Shown: positions 32,946 through 43,938 of the stretch, in pieces | Layout: the number at the start of each line of letters is the position of its first letter | Position numbering within the stretch: the stretch's first letter is position 1 | DNA from: Vulcanimicrobiota bacterium | Lineage (GTDB): Bacteria > Vulcanimicrobiota > Vulcanimicrobiia > Vulcanimicrobiales > Vulcanimicrobiaceae | Assembly: GCA_013036095.1 (NCBI GenBank) | Contig: JAAXCW010000008.1 | Location: forward strand, 86,581 to 150,580 | Length of the DNA stretch: 64,000 nucleotides | Reading direction: 5' to 3' | The notes under the pieces: model-generated | What the model was told of the DNA's origin: nothing | Seen by the model: only the letters and a program-made list of their open reading frames with translations | Database searches by the model: none | Made by a program: the position numbers and the translations under genes

Positions 32946-33962
32946 CTACTTGGCTGGCGGCGGCGGCGGAGCGCTCGGGGGCGGACCTTGATCCGGCTGA
33001 GAAACGCTGCCCGAAATCGCGCCGCGCATCTCCGAATCGGCCTGGATGTTCTTCATCCGGTAATAATCCATGATTCCCAGGTTACCGCTGCGGAACGACT
33101 CGGCAATAGCTTGCGGCACCGACGCTTCGGCGTCCACGACTTTCGCGCGCATGCGCTGCGTCTCGGCCTTCATTTCCTGTTCGGCAGCTTGCGCCGCGTA
33201 TTGCCGTTCTGAAGCTTTGGCCTGTGCGATCCGGCGGTCGGCCTCGGCCTGCGACATCTGCAGTTCGGCGCCGATGTTCTTACCGACGTCAACGTCGGCG
33301 ATATCGATCGACACGATCTCAAACGCGGTTCCCGCATCGAGGCCCTTGGCGAGCACGGCTTTGCTGATGCGATCGGGATATTCCAGCACCTGTTTGTGAT
33401 CGAGCGCCGCACCGACCGCGGAGACGACGCCTTCGCCGACGCGCGCGACGATCGTCGGTTCGCCGGCGCCGCCGACGTAGCGATCGAGATTGCTGCGCAC
33501 GGTGATACGCGCTTTCACGTTCAACTGAATACCGTTCTGCGCGACGCCTTGGAAAATCGGCGTTTCAATGACCTTCGGGTTGACCGACGTCTGCAGCGCT
33601 TCCAGCACGTTGCGTCCGGCCAAATCGATTGCGGCGGCGCGCTGCCACTCCAGCGGAATCTGCGCGCGCTGCGCGGCGATCATCGCGAGCACGCAGTTCT
33701 CGATGTTGCCGCCCGCCAGATAGTGCGACTGCAGCTGATCGACATTGAGGGGGAGACCCGCTTTACGCGCGCGCACCAAGTTGGTAACGATAACGCTGGG
33801 CGGAATGCCGATGATCCGCATCCGGATGAGCGACCCAATCGAGAGCGGAACGCCGGCCGCGACCGTTCTGAACCACATGCCGATCGGGAAATAATAGAGG
33901 AACGTAAAGAACAGAATGATCGCGACGAAAAAAATGATCGTCGCGGTGATTGTAACGCCCAA
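32946..33962 (-). CDS. floA: flotillin-like membrane scaffold protein FloA
   Basis: 338 aa. An N-terminal membrane hairpin ([20 protein letters not shown]) precedes the YqfA/FloA core: [40 protein letters not shown], then the SPFH-like part [20 protein letters not shown] and [13 protein letters not shown]. The coiled coil ([20 protein letters not shown]) and a proline-rich tail end the protein. Organises functional membrane microdomains. It starts 3 bp after nfeD, the classical partner. Confidence 0.95.
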   Translation of the reverse strand: MGVTITATIIFFVAIILFFTFLYYFPIGMWFRTVAAGVPLSIGSLIRMRIIGIPPSVIVTNLVRARKAGLPLNVDQLQSHYLAGGNIENCVLAMIAAQRAQIPLEWQRAAAIDLAGRNVLEALQTSVNPKVIETPIFQGVAQNGIQLNVKARITVRSNLDRYVGGAGEPTIVARVGEGVVSAVGAALDHKQVLEYPDRISKAVLAKGLDAGTAFEIVSIDIADVDVGKNIGAELQMSQAEADRRIAQAKASERQYAAQAAEQEMKAETQRMRAKVVDAEASVPQAIAESFRSGNLGIMDYYRMKNIQADSEMRGAISGSVSQPDQGPPPSAPPPPPAK

Positions 33963-33965
33963 GAT

Positions 33966-35282
33966 CTACTCCTTGTAACTCGGCATGTCGATGGGTTCGA
34001 CGAAAACGCGCGCGCCTTCGACCCGGGTCACGCGAATAGGTGTACCTGCCGGAATGAATTCACCTTGCGTCAGCACGTCGATCCGTCGTCCGTCCACGGT
34101 CGCCACGCCCGCGGGCCGCAGATACGAGCTGGCCGTGCCGCTCTGTCCGCGCAGATCCGTAAGATCGCGGCTCGCGACATAATCCGGTCCTTGCGCGCTG
34201 GCGAAGGTAAGTTTCGCCATCCACGCGTTCTGCGGAAACGCGCGCGTTGCAAAGTAGAAGAACACAACGGTCAGGACGATCGCCGTGGCCAGCGTTTCCA
34301 TCGCGATGGAAAAGAACGGCAGGCCAAAAGCCAGCAAGATGGCTGCCAGCAGCGCGATCCCGCCGAGTATGCCCGGCGCACCGTGCCCCGGGACGATGTG
34401 CAGTTCGTACAGGATGCCGACGACGCCGGCGATGGCCAGCACGACGACCCATCCATTGCTGAAACCCGCATAGATGTGCGAGCCGAAAAATAGTGCCAGC
34501 GATGCGACGCCGATGACGCCGGCTATGCCGTGCAGCGTCTGCATCTCAATGAGCAAGCCTAAGAAACCTAGGGTCAGCAGCAAACCGCTGACCGCCGGGT
34601 TGGTCGCGAAACGCGCAAGTTGCTCGGCAAACGTGTATTGCGGAGTCTCCTGTGGTCCGCTCAAGTGGTTCGCCGCCAGCATCGCACCGAGCGAAGCGGC
34701 TTGGCCGTCGGCAATTTTCGTTTTGAGCGCGGCCTGCGTGTCGAGTGTGAGATTCTGCCCCGGCTGTTTGTATTGAGGAAGATCGATGCTCTTGTCGACC
34801 ATTGCCGCGACAATGAGGGGATCGCGATGGTTTCGTTCGGCCGTCGACTTGAATTCGGCCTTCACCGCCGAGATGAGTTTGGACGTAACCGGGTAGGGCT
34901 CGGCCTCGCCGATTGAAGCGCCGGGCGCCATGTAGATATGCTGCGTCGCGAGCGTGATGAGCGCGGCCGACGAATACGCCCGGCCGTCTACAAACGCGTA
35001 GGTCGGAATGCCGACATTGAGGACCGCGTCTTTGATGTCGAAAGCCGCTTCGAGTACGCCGCCCGGCGAGTTGACGTCGAGCACGATGGCCGACGCGCCG
35101 TCCGACCGCGCCTTTTGGATCGAGCGGACGACCATGTGATCCATGCCATCGTCGACAGTCCCGGTGATCGGAATAACGACTACGGTTCCGCTTCTTGCCG
35201 GCTGCTGCCCCGAGGCGGCAGAAAAGAGCCCGGCTGCAATAAGCCCGGCGGCAGCGAGCAGTCCCATCTTGAACCCAAGCAT
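33966..35282 (-). CDS. nfeD: NfeD-type membrane-bound serine protease (YqeZ-like)
   Basis: 438 aa. Signal peptide/anchor (MGLLAAAGLIAAGLFSAASG), then a ClpP-like protease domain (IVLDVNSPGGVLEAAFDIKD; DGRAYSSAALITLATQHIYM with the nucleophile Ser in YSSAAL; ASIGEAEPYP). Several membrane segments follow (~230-340), and a C-terminal NfeD OB fold (DLRGQSGTASSYLRPAGVAT; GEFIPAGTPIRVTRVEGARV). Long-form NfeD is thought to process or partner the flotillin encoded next to it. Confidence 0.94.
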   Translation of the reverse strand: MLGFKMGLLAAAGLIAAGLFSAASGQQPARSGTVVVIPITGTVDDGMDHMVVRSIQKARSDGASAIVLDVNSPGGVLEAAFDIKDAVLNVGIPTYAFVDGRAYSSAALITLATQHIYMAPGASIGEAEPYPVTSKLISAVKAEFKSTAERNHRDPLIVAAMVDKSIDLPQYKQPGQNLTLDTQAALKTKIADGQAASLGAMLAANHLSGPQETPQYTFAEQLARFATNPAVSGLLLTLGFLGLLIEMQTLHGIAGVIGVASLALFFGSHIYAGFSNGWVVVLAIAGVVGILYELHIVPGHGAPGILGGIALLAAILLAFGLPFFSIAMETLATAIVLTVVFFYFATRAFPQNAWMAKLTFASAQGPDYVASRDLTDLRGQSGTASSYLRPAGVATVDGRRIDVLTQGEFIPAGTPIRVTRVEGARVFVEPIDMPSYKE

Positions 35283-35331
35283 GCTGTTAGCTACCTAGGC
35301 CCTTCGCGAAGGTTACGGGTCTCTCTTCGTT

Positions 35332-35775
35332 CTAACCGAGCTCCTCGGTGACGATCTGCCGCACGAGGTTGCCGTCGGCTTGCCCTTTGAGCTGCGGCAT
35401 CGCGACTTTCATGACGGCGCCCTGATTGCGAGAGCCTTGCGGCAGTTCGGCGATGATCGCGCGCACGATCGCCCGGACCTCATCGCCGGATTTTTGCGCC
35501 GGCAAATAGGCGGTCAGAATCTCGCGCTCGCGCAGCTCTTTTTCGGCGAGCTCCTTGCGGCCGGCTTTTTCGAACTCCGTCGCGGCATCGGTACGCTGCT
35601 TGACCTGTTTGCGCACGACGTCGGACTCGTCGGCGTCGGTTAAGTCCACTCCGGCCTCGGTGCGCTTATAGGTGAATCCGGAGAGCACCGACCGCAGCGT
35701 GTCGAGGCGGAGTTGGTCGCGAGCCCTCATCGCCTCCTTAAGATCGGCGGCGATGCGGTCTTTCAGACTGGCCAT
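35332..35775 (-). CDS. GatB/YqeY domain protein
   Basis: 147 aa. SLKDRIAADLKEAMRARDQL, LDTLRSVLSGFTYKRTE and the C-terminal GAVMKVAMPQLKGQADGNLV match YqeY, a stand-alone relative of the GatB tail domain that binds tRNA in amidotransferases. Its role here is unknown. It starts 6 bp after rpsU, the same pairing seen in many bacteria. Confidence 0.92.
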   Translation of the reverse strand: MASLKDRIAADLKEAMRARDQLRLDTLRSVLSGFTYKRTEAGVDLTDADESDVVRKQVKQRTDAATEFEKAGRKELAEKELREREILTAYLPAQKSGDEVRAIVRAIIAELPQGSRNQGAVMKVAMPQLKGQADGNLVRQIVTEELG

Positions 35776-35781
35776 GCGGGA

Positions 35782-35952
35782 CTAGGCGCGGCGCTTGCGC
35801 GCGGCCGCGGACTTCTTCTTGCGGCGGACGCTAGGCTTTTCGTAGTGTTCGTGCTTGCGCGCCTCGGCCAAGACTCCAGCTTTCTGGGTGGCTTTTTTGA
35901 AACGGCGCAGCGCGCTCTCGATAGACTCCCCTGGAGCTACGCGTACTTCCAT
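35782..35952 (-). CDS. rpsU: 30S ribosomal protein S21
   Basis: 56 aa: [20 protein letters not shown], then [20 protein letters not shown] and a lysine/arginine-rich tail ending RKRRA. This is S21, a small basic 30S protein near the anti-Shine-Dalgarno end of 16S rRNA. ATG 35952 has an AGGGGGG stretch upstream. Preceded by a good promoter at 36011-36039. Confidence 0.95.
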   Translation of the reverse strand: MEVRVAPGESIESALRRFKKATQKAGVLAEARKHEHYEKPSVRRKKKSAAARKRRA

Positions 35953-36358
35953 TTAATTCAACCCCCCTTTCAATCCAAAATCTCTACCGGGCCAAGCGGC
36001 CCAATAGGTGACTTTATCACAGGGCCGCACTCCAGTCAAAGCACGGGAAATAGCAAGGCCCGTTGCCGTGAGGCCTCGGGCCTTGTTGTATCTCCGGCAC
36101 GGTTCGCGCGTTTGAGTCCGTTTCCGAACTCCCACTCACGCCCGCCTCCGGTTCGACCTTCGCACTCCGGCGCCGCACTTGCAACACCCTCAGCATGCTC
36201 GATCGCGGTTTATTACGTTCCGCACTTCGTCGTTACTCGAAGTGATTGCATGGTATCAATTTCACATTTCGATTGCAAGAGTGTTTTGGTGCAACTCACA
36301 GGCATTGCACAAGAAACTGCGGTTACTCACAACAACTCACACCTTATACACTCAATCG
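35953..36358. other. intergenic region between HIT gene and rpsU
   Basis: About 405 bp without a convincing gene; a plus-strand ORF crossing it is antisense to yqeY and rpsU. It holds the rpsU promoter and an 8-bp stem AAGGCCCG/CGGGCCTT (36055-36062 with 36077-36084) that may end HIT transcripts. The part from 36090 to 36358 is pyrimidine-rich on the plus strand; I see no structured element in it. Confidence 0.6.
36011..36039 (-). promoter_or_regulatory. sigma70-type promoter for rpsU
   Basis: On the minus strand TTGACT (complement of 36034-36039) and TAAAGT (complement of 36011-36016) are 17 bp apart, about 60 bp upstream of the rpsU ATG. Confidence 0.75.
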
Positions 36359-36700
36359 TTATCCAGGAGGCCACATCAGCGGCCGTCCCGCGAGCACGTG
36401 AACGTGTAAATGACCGACGGTTTGCCCGCCGTCGGGACCCGTATTCACAACTAGGCGAAAGCCGCCGGCGTTCTTCGCACCGAGTTCAGCGGCGATTTCC
36501 ATGAGGCACGCTATTTCGTCGGCCGACCCCTTAAACGTATGCTCCGCGATATCGGCGACATGGCGTTCCGGAAAGACGAGCAGATGGACCGGCGCTTGCG
36601 GATTGACGTCTTCAATCGCCATGATCCCGTTAGCGCGATGCGCCATTTTTGCCGGAATTTCTCCCGCCACGATTTTGCAGAAAATGCAGTCCTTGTTCAT
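36359..36700 (-). CDS. HIT-family nucleotide hydrolase (Hint-like)
   Basis: 113 aa. CIFCKIVAGEIPAKM starts the Hint fold and the triad motif VGHLHVHVLAGRPL (H-x-H-x-H) lies near the C-terminus. Hint proteins hydrolyse purine nucleoside phosphoramidates. Downstream of the peptide-binding lipoprotein gene with a dispersed repeat between them. Confidence 0.94.
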   Translation of the reverse strand: MNKDCIFCKIVAGEIPAKMAHRANGIMAIEDVNPQAPVHLLVFPERHVADIAEHTFKGSADEIACLMEIAAELGAKNAGGFRLVVNTGPDGGQTVGHLHVHVLAGRPLMWPPG

Positions 36701-36732
36701 GGCGCTTCCCTTCGGCTGGCGCGCTTCGCGCG

Positions 36733-36766
36733 CTGCTCAGGGTCCTTCGACAAGCTCAGGATGACA
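36733..36766. repeat. dispersed CTTCGACAAG repeat, copy 1 (intergenic)
   Basis: The core TCCTTCGACAAGCTCAGGAT followed by GACA lies in the 73-bp gap between the lipoprotein and HIT genes, after a GCGCGC-TTC-GCGCGC hairpin. Copies 2 and 3 at 51264 and 51789 share the core. Similar short repeats are, from memory, common in several GC-rich lineages. Confidence 0.8.
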
Positions 36767-36773
36767 CCAAGTG

Positions 36774-38354
36774 TTATTTCGGATGCAGATACTCAAACGC
36801 GATATGCGTGTCCGGGCTGGGCACGAATCCCGCGATGGACGACTTTACGATGACCGGGACCGTCGTGTGCACGATGGGCAGCGCGGGAACTTGATCGTGA
36901 ACCATGTCGTTGGCCTGCTTGTAGACCACGCCGCGCGCGGCTTCATCGAGCGTGGTTTGCCCCTTGACGATCAGTTGGTGAAACGCTTCGTCCTCCCAAA
37001 ATGAGTAGTTCTGCCCATTGGGTTTGGCGAGCGCGCTGTCTTTATCGAGGAGCGGATAGAAGAAATTGTCCGGATCGCCGTTGTCGCCGCTCCATCCGAT
37101 CAAGCACATCTGGTGTTCGCCGTTACGAACTTTTTCGAGAAAGACGCCGAACTCGAACGGCTCGAGCGTCACCTTGATGCCCACCTTTTGCAGATCGGCT
37201 TGAATGGCTTCGGCAATCCGCTGCGGTTCGGGCATGTACGGCCGCGGCGTTGTCGGATAGTAGAGATCGGTGCTGAAGCCGGCCGAAAGCCCGGCCTGCG
37301 CTAACAGCTGCTTCGCTTTTGCCGGATCGTAAGGATAGGGCTGCAGCGATCTGTCCTCACCGAGCATTCCGGGCGGAGTCCAATTGGTGGCGACGACCGC
37401 GCCGGCGGCGTAAAACGCTTTCACGATCGCCCGCACGTCGATCGCATAAGCGATGGCCTGCCGCACCGCGGCTGTACCGAAAGGCGTCTTTTGCACGTTG
37501 AACGCCAGATACGAATTATTGTTCGAAGGCTGCTCGTAGACCGTGACGCCGGACTGCTTGGCGAGTTGCGCCGCATCGTCGGGACGCGGATCGGTCAGAA
37601 AGTCGATTCCGCCGCGCTGCATCTCGAGGACGCTGGTGGCTTGATCGGGGATGTCGCGCACGATGACGGTCGCGTAAGCCGGCTTGACGCCTCGCCACGT
37701 TGGATTTGCGACCAGCGTGATATGATCGTCTTTCACCCACTCTTTGAGCATGTAGGGGCCGTAGCCCACGGGCTGGTTACCGAAGCCGGCGAGGTTCTTT
37801 CGCACGGCAGTAGGCGAGGCGATCGCAAAAGACGGCATTGCCAGGTCGCGCAAAAACGGACCGAGGGGACGCGACAGCGTGAAAGCCACCGTCTGTGAGT
37901 TTGGCGTCGCAACGGCGGTAATTAAGCCCGGAAAGCCGCCGAACATATCGGCGTAGTATCCGTAGGGATAGTTTTGATGGTACGGATTTTTCGTCAGCCG
38001 CCAGCGATCGAAATTGAACTTGATCGCGGCCGCGTCGATGGGGGTGCCGTCGGAAAACTTTAAGCCCTTCTTCAGGGTAAACGTCCAGTGCAGGCCGCCC
38101 GCGCTCATTTTCCAGCTCTGGGCGATCGACGGAATAACGTCAAATGTTCCGAGCTTGAACTCGACCAAACCCTTCATCATTTCTTGCGTGAGATTGAGCG
38201 ACATGCCGTCGGTCGCTTGAGCGGGATCCAGAATGACGGCATCCTTTACTCGGGCGATCACCAGAGGCGCGGCGGCCCCTCCGGCTGCGTTCTGGTTCCC
38301 GGAGCACGACCCAAGGAACAGCGCCAGCACCGCGCACGCAGTGAATCTTTTCAT
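36774..38354 (-). CDS. ABC-transporter peptide-binding lipoprotein (SBP family 5)
   Basis: 526 aa. Lipoprotein signal MKRFTACAVLALFLGSCSGN (cleavage before Cys). Domain: LTQEMMKGLVEFKLGTFDVI, QSWKMSAGGLHWTFTLKKGL, FSDGTPIDAAAIKFNFDRW, and MCLIGWSGDNGDPDNFFYPL near the end, as in DppA/OppA. Binds peptides or similar solutes for an ABC importer; no permease or ATPase genes are adjacent. ATG 38354 is 4 bp after the previous gene, so it belongs to the minus-strand run starting at pyrG or earlier. Confidence 0.93.
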   Translation of the reverse strand: MKRFTACAVLALFLGSCSGNQNAAGGAAAPLVIARVKDAVILDPAQATDGMSLNLTQEMMKGLVEFKLGTFDVIPSIAQSWKMSAGGLHWTFTLKKGLKFSDGTPIDAAAIKFNFDRWRLTKNPYHQNYPYGYYADMFGGFPGLITAVATPNSQTVAFTLSRPLGPFLRDLAMPSFAIASPTAVRKNLAGFGNQPVGYGPYMLKEWVKDDHITLVANPTWRGVKPAYATVIVRDIPDQATSVLEMQRGGIDFLTDPRPDDAAQLAKQSGVTVYEQPSNNNSYLAFNVQKTPFGTAAVRQAIAYAIDVRAIVKAFYAAGAVVATNWTPPGMLGEDRSLQPYPYDPAKAKQLLAQAGLSAGFSTDLYYPTTPRPYMPEPQRIAEAIQADLQKVGIKVTLEPFEFGVFLEKVRNGEHQMCLIGWSGDNGDPDNFFYPLLDKDSALAKPNGQNYSFWEDEAFHQLIVKGQTTLDEAARGVVYKQANDMVHDQVPALPIVHTTVPVIVKSSIAGFVPSPDTHIAFEYLHPK

Positions 38355-38358
38355 ACGG

Positions 38359-39864
38359 TTACCTCGATTTGATGTAGAACGTCCAGCTCTTCGTAGACGT
38401 ATTCCCAGCTTCATCTGAAACCCGTACGATGACGCGTACCGGCCCATTGCGATAGTCAACCTGCGGCATGTAGTCGATGAAACGGTCGCTGCGCGTTGCC
38501 GACGACGTCACGTCGTGTCCGTTCACCTCGATCTTGGCGCTCGAAGCGTTGACCGGCACGACACCCGGGGCGAAAGTGGCGTAGATGCTTGGGCGCGTAT
38601 TGTTCACGGTCACGCCGTTTCCCGGCGCGAAGTCGTTAATGCCCGGCGGCTCGGTCGAAATCGAAACCAGCGCCGGCGACTCCCACGTCGTGAGCGCTCC
38701 ACCGTGCACGCTCAGATGCCCGAAGATGGGGACGTCGGCAAAATTTACGCCTGCGCCGACTTTGTAGGTCCCCGAGTACGTACCGGCCGTGCTTTCGTGC
38801 AAAGGCAAGCCCGTGACGTACGGTCCGAGGTCGTAACTCGCCGTGCCGCCCGGCGTCGCGTGCATGATCACGTACAGCGTATCGTTCTTGCGCAGCGGGC
38901 GTTGCGGCGAAACGGAGATCGTCTCGATGGCAACCGGCCCGGCCGTCGGTGAAACCGCATTTTTGCGTGTCGCGATAATCTGCCGCGGCTCCGACGTATC
39001 GATGTTGTAGCGTACGCTCACCGCATCGCCGACTTGCAGGCGGTCGATCGTGACGGTATCGCCGTTGAGCGTGATCGCCGTTGCCCGGCTCGGACTGATG
39101 ACGCGCCCGTCACCCAGCACGATAACGCCCGATGCCGCCGCGGCAATCGTCCCGGTACGCGAACCGTAGGCGTCGACGACGTGTTTCACGTGACCGGCTT
39201 TATCGAGGACGACTTCCGCCCAATCGCCGGCCGCAATATCGGTGAGCTCGCCCGGATTCGACGTGCCGGTGTTGACGTCTTGAACGACGACTTGCGCAGC
39301 GGGATCGATCGGAAGCGTGCGGATCGAAGCGTTGTACGTCAGCGTTATCGTTGCCGGCGAAGAGTCCAGGTCAACTGCCGTCACCGTGCCGCGAGTCTTC
39401 GTTCCCGATCCGGTCGTGCCGGGAGCGCTGCGCCCGATCAAGCTCGAGACGATCTCGACGCTATTGGTTTGGCGGTCGAAGTTCGCTTGTGCGTCAAGCG
39501 CCGCCGTGAAAAACCGCAGCGGCGCGTAAAGCGTGTTGCCGATCTCGACGGGTGGAGCGTCCAACAACACCGGGTCGCCGTCGACAAGAGCGCGCGCGCT
39601 TCCGATGGTCAGCGTAATCTGTTTCGCGCCAACGTAGGTCGTCACGTTGCGGCCGGCTCGCTGAAATTGGAGTCCGAGCGCTTCGATGATGCGGCGCACC
39701 GGAACGAGCAGATGGTAGCGGTAGAATTGCGGGCCCGGCTTGACGGGAAGACGCATGCCGTTGAGGATAATCGTGATTGGCTGGATCGTTTTGCCGGGAC
39801 GCCTCGGCGAGTGAACCGCGGCCGTCAGCAACACGGCGGCGAGCACGCAGGCCAATTTTTTCAC
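38359..39864 (-). CDS. secreted protein with copper-amine-oxidase N-terminal domain and Ig-like C-terminus
   Basis: 501 aa from GTG 39864 (GGAGG upstream; GTGA overlap with the previous stop). Signal peptide MKKLACVLAAVLLTAAVHS. Residues ~28-130 are a copper-amine-oxidase N1-like domain (ITIILNGMRLPVKPGPQFYR, LLVPVRRIIEALGLQF, NTLYAPLRFFTAALDAQANF), a wall-associated module common in Firmicutes. The middle has OB-like repeats (GTVTAVDLDSSPATITLTYN) and the end an Ig-like fold (FIDYMPQVDYRNGPVRVIVR). Likely cell-envelope associated. Confidence 0.82.
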   Translation of the reverse strand: MKKLACVLAAVLLTAAVHSPRRPGKTIQPITIILNGMRLPVKPGPQFYRYHLLVPVRRIIEALGLQFQRAGRNVTTYVGAKQITLTIGSARALVDGDPVLLDAPPVEIGNTLYAPLRFFTAALDAQANFDRQTNSVEIVSSLIGRSAPGTTGSGTKTRGTVTAVDLDSSPATITLTYNASIRTLPIDPAAQVVVQDVNTGTSNPGELTDIAAGDWAEVVLDKAGHVKHVVDAYGSRTGTIAAAASGVIVLGDGRVISPSRATAITLNGDTVTIDRLQVGDAVSVRYNIDTSEPRQIIATRKNAVSPTAGPVAIETISVSPQRPLRKNDTLYVIMHATPGGTASYDLGPYVTGLPLHESTAGTYSGTYKVGAGVNFADVPIFGHLSVHGGALTTWESPALVSISTEPPGINDFAPGNGVTVNNTRPSIYATFAPGVVPVNASSAKIEVNGHDVTSSATRSDRFIDYMPQVDYRNGPVRVIVRVSDEAGNTSTKSWTFYIKSR

Positions 39865-40870
39865 CGGGTCGATTCCTCCACTACTTCTCGATAGACGCTG
39901 GCGGTTTCACGCGCGCAGCGATCCCAAGTGAATTCGGCCGCGCGAGCCCGGCCTTCATTAACGAGCTTCATGCGCAGCCCCTGGTCGGCGAGCACGCGCT
40001 GCATTGCGCGGGAAGCCTCTGCTGCACCGTGCGCTGGAAACGTCAAGGCCGGACCTTCGAGCACCGACGGAAGCGCGTCGGCGCATGCAATGACCGGACA
40101 GCCGGCCGCCATCGCCTCAAGCATCGGCAGTCCGAAACCTTCCCGCAATGCGGGATGAACCAACGCAACCGCGCCCGCGTAGTATCCGGCCAGCTCGCCG
40201 GCTGGGACGTTCCCGAGCGCGATCACCTCGCCGTTTCGCCGCAAAAACCGGCGGCCGAAGTCGTGGGGACCCGTGATCAGCAGGTCGGCAGAAATGTCCT
40301 CGGGGAGCGCCTCCCACGCCTCGAAAAGCGTCGGAAGATCTTTGTGCTCGCGGTGATTGCCCGAATACAAAAAATATGGACGGGGGCCGCGATGTGGCAC
40401 AGCGGGTTGCAGAAACACGTCCTGCACACCAAGAGGAACGACCCTAACGCGCTCCGGCGCGACGCCCAGGAAGCGCTGCAGATCGGCAACGGTGCGCACG
40501 TCATCGGTGATCACGCGTGCGGCACGTCCGGCAATATGACGCACGACGGTCCGGTAATAGGGCCCGACCTTTGACTTGAAATTCTCCGGAAAGAGCAGAT
40601 GGATCAGATCGTGGATCGTGACGACATAAGGACGCGGCATCAGCACCGGCGTGTACTGCGACAGGAAGTGCGTTAGCGCCGGCGCGGCCGCGCGCACCGC
40701 TAACGGCAATCGCACGTGCTCGGCCCATCCGAAGTTTCCGCCACCGGTAAAAGTCACGAACTCCAGGTCCGGCGCGGCGGACGGAAGACGCGCAACCAGC
40801 TCGCGCACGTACGTCTGCATCCCGGTCGAAAGCTGCCGGGTGATGCGCGCGTCGAGCGCGATGCGCGATC

Positions 40871-40874
<4 letters not shown>
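39861..40874 (-). CDS. GT4-type glycosyltransferase (family 1 fold)
   Basis: 337 aa from GTG 40874. IALDARITRQLSTGMQTYVR begins the GT-B N-domain. The C-domain has YFLYSGNHREHKDLPTLFEA, LLITGPHDFGRRFLRRNGEV, and the E-x7-E motif EGFGLPMLEAMAAGCPVIA. It transfers a sugar from a nucleotide donor; acceptor unknown. GTG overlaps the stop of the upstream GT2 gene (GTGA), and its stop overlaps the next GTG, so three genes are coupled. The longer upstream frame is out-of-phase pyrG/GT2 sequence. Confidence 0.9.
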
Positions 40875-43254
<2,380 letters not shown>

Positions 43255-43281
43255 CTATCTTATTCCGTCGAGCCGGAGTTT

Positions 43282-43938
43282 TTACCTAGTGGCGATACGC
43301 ACGTAGCGCTCTAAGCCGGCGTAATCGCGGTGCACGGTGATGGCGGCTTCGGGGAAAGCCGCACGAGCCAGCGCGAGCAGTCCCGCCATCGTGGGGGGCG
43401 CCGCTTCCATTAAAACGAGCGCTCCGGCTCGCACGAGGCCGGGAGCCCGGGCCAGCAGCTTCCGGTACTCTTCCAGGCCGTCGGCGCCGCCATCGGTGGC
43501 CACGCTAGGCTCGAATCCGACGGGGTCGGGTTTTTGCGGAACGTCCGCGCTCGGGATGTACGGCAGGTTGGCGATGATGAGATCGTAGCTGCCCTCACCC
43601 TCAGGCGCGATATCGGCCAGCGTGAACGTGCAACGTTCGGCCACACCCAGACGCGTGGCGTTGTGCGCCGCTACGAAGAGCGCCGGAAGACTCACGTCCG
43701 ACGCCGTGACGATCGCGTCGGAAATCTCGCTCGCGATCGTGCACGCGATCGCGCCGCTGCCGGTTCCTACGTCGAGCACGCGCCGCCGCTTCGGTTCGCG
43801 CATGAACTCGAGCGCGTCTTCGATCAGATGCTCGGTCTCCGGTCGGGGCACCAGCACGTGCTCGTTCACGGCGAACTCGCGGCGGTAGAATCCCTTCCAG
43901 CCGGTGACGTACGCTTGCGGCGCGCCCGTGACCGTCAT
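43282..43938 (-). CDS. prmC: N5-glutamine methyltransferase PrmC, N-terminally short, NLPY variant
   Basis: 218 aa versus about 280 for the family. It starts directly at PQAYVTGWKGFYRREFAVNE, VLVPRPETE, so the N-terminal helical release-factor-binding domain is absent. The AdoMet site VLDVGTGSGAIACTIAS is intact. The catalytic NPPY motif reads NLPY (DLIIANLPYIPSADV). PrmC methylates the GGQ glutamine of release factors. ATG 43938 overlaps the prfA stop (ATGA), the standard prfA-prmC pairing. Confidence 0.9.
   Translation of the reverse strand: MTVTGAPQAYVTGWKGFYRREFAVNEHVLVPRPETEHLIEDALEFMREPKRRRVLDVGTGSGAIACTIASEISDAIVTASDVSLPALFVAAHNATRLGVAERCTFTLADIAPEGEGSYDLIIANLPYIPSADVPQKPDPVGFEPSVATDGGADGLEEYRKLLARAPGLVRAGALVLMEAAPPTMAGLLALARAAFPEAAITVHRDYAGLERYVRIATR

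Noticed and set aside
33396..34493. 365-codon plus-strand ORF
   Set aside because: Antisense to floA and nfeD; Arg/His/Asp-rich translation typical of a GC-rich shadow frame.
35713..36504. 263-codon plus-strand ORF
   Set aside because: Antisense to yqeY and rpsU and continuing into the HIT gene; composition and translation have no family features, and real genes explain both ends.
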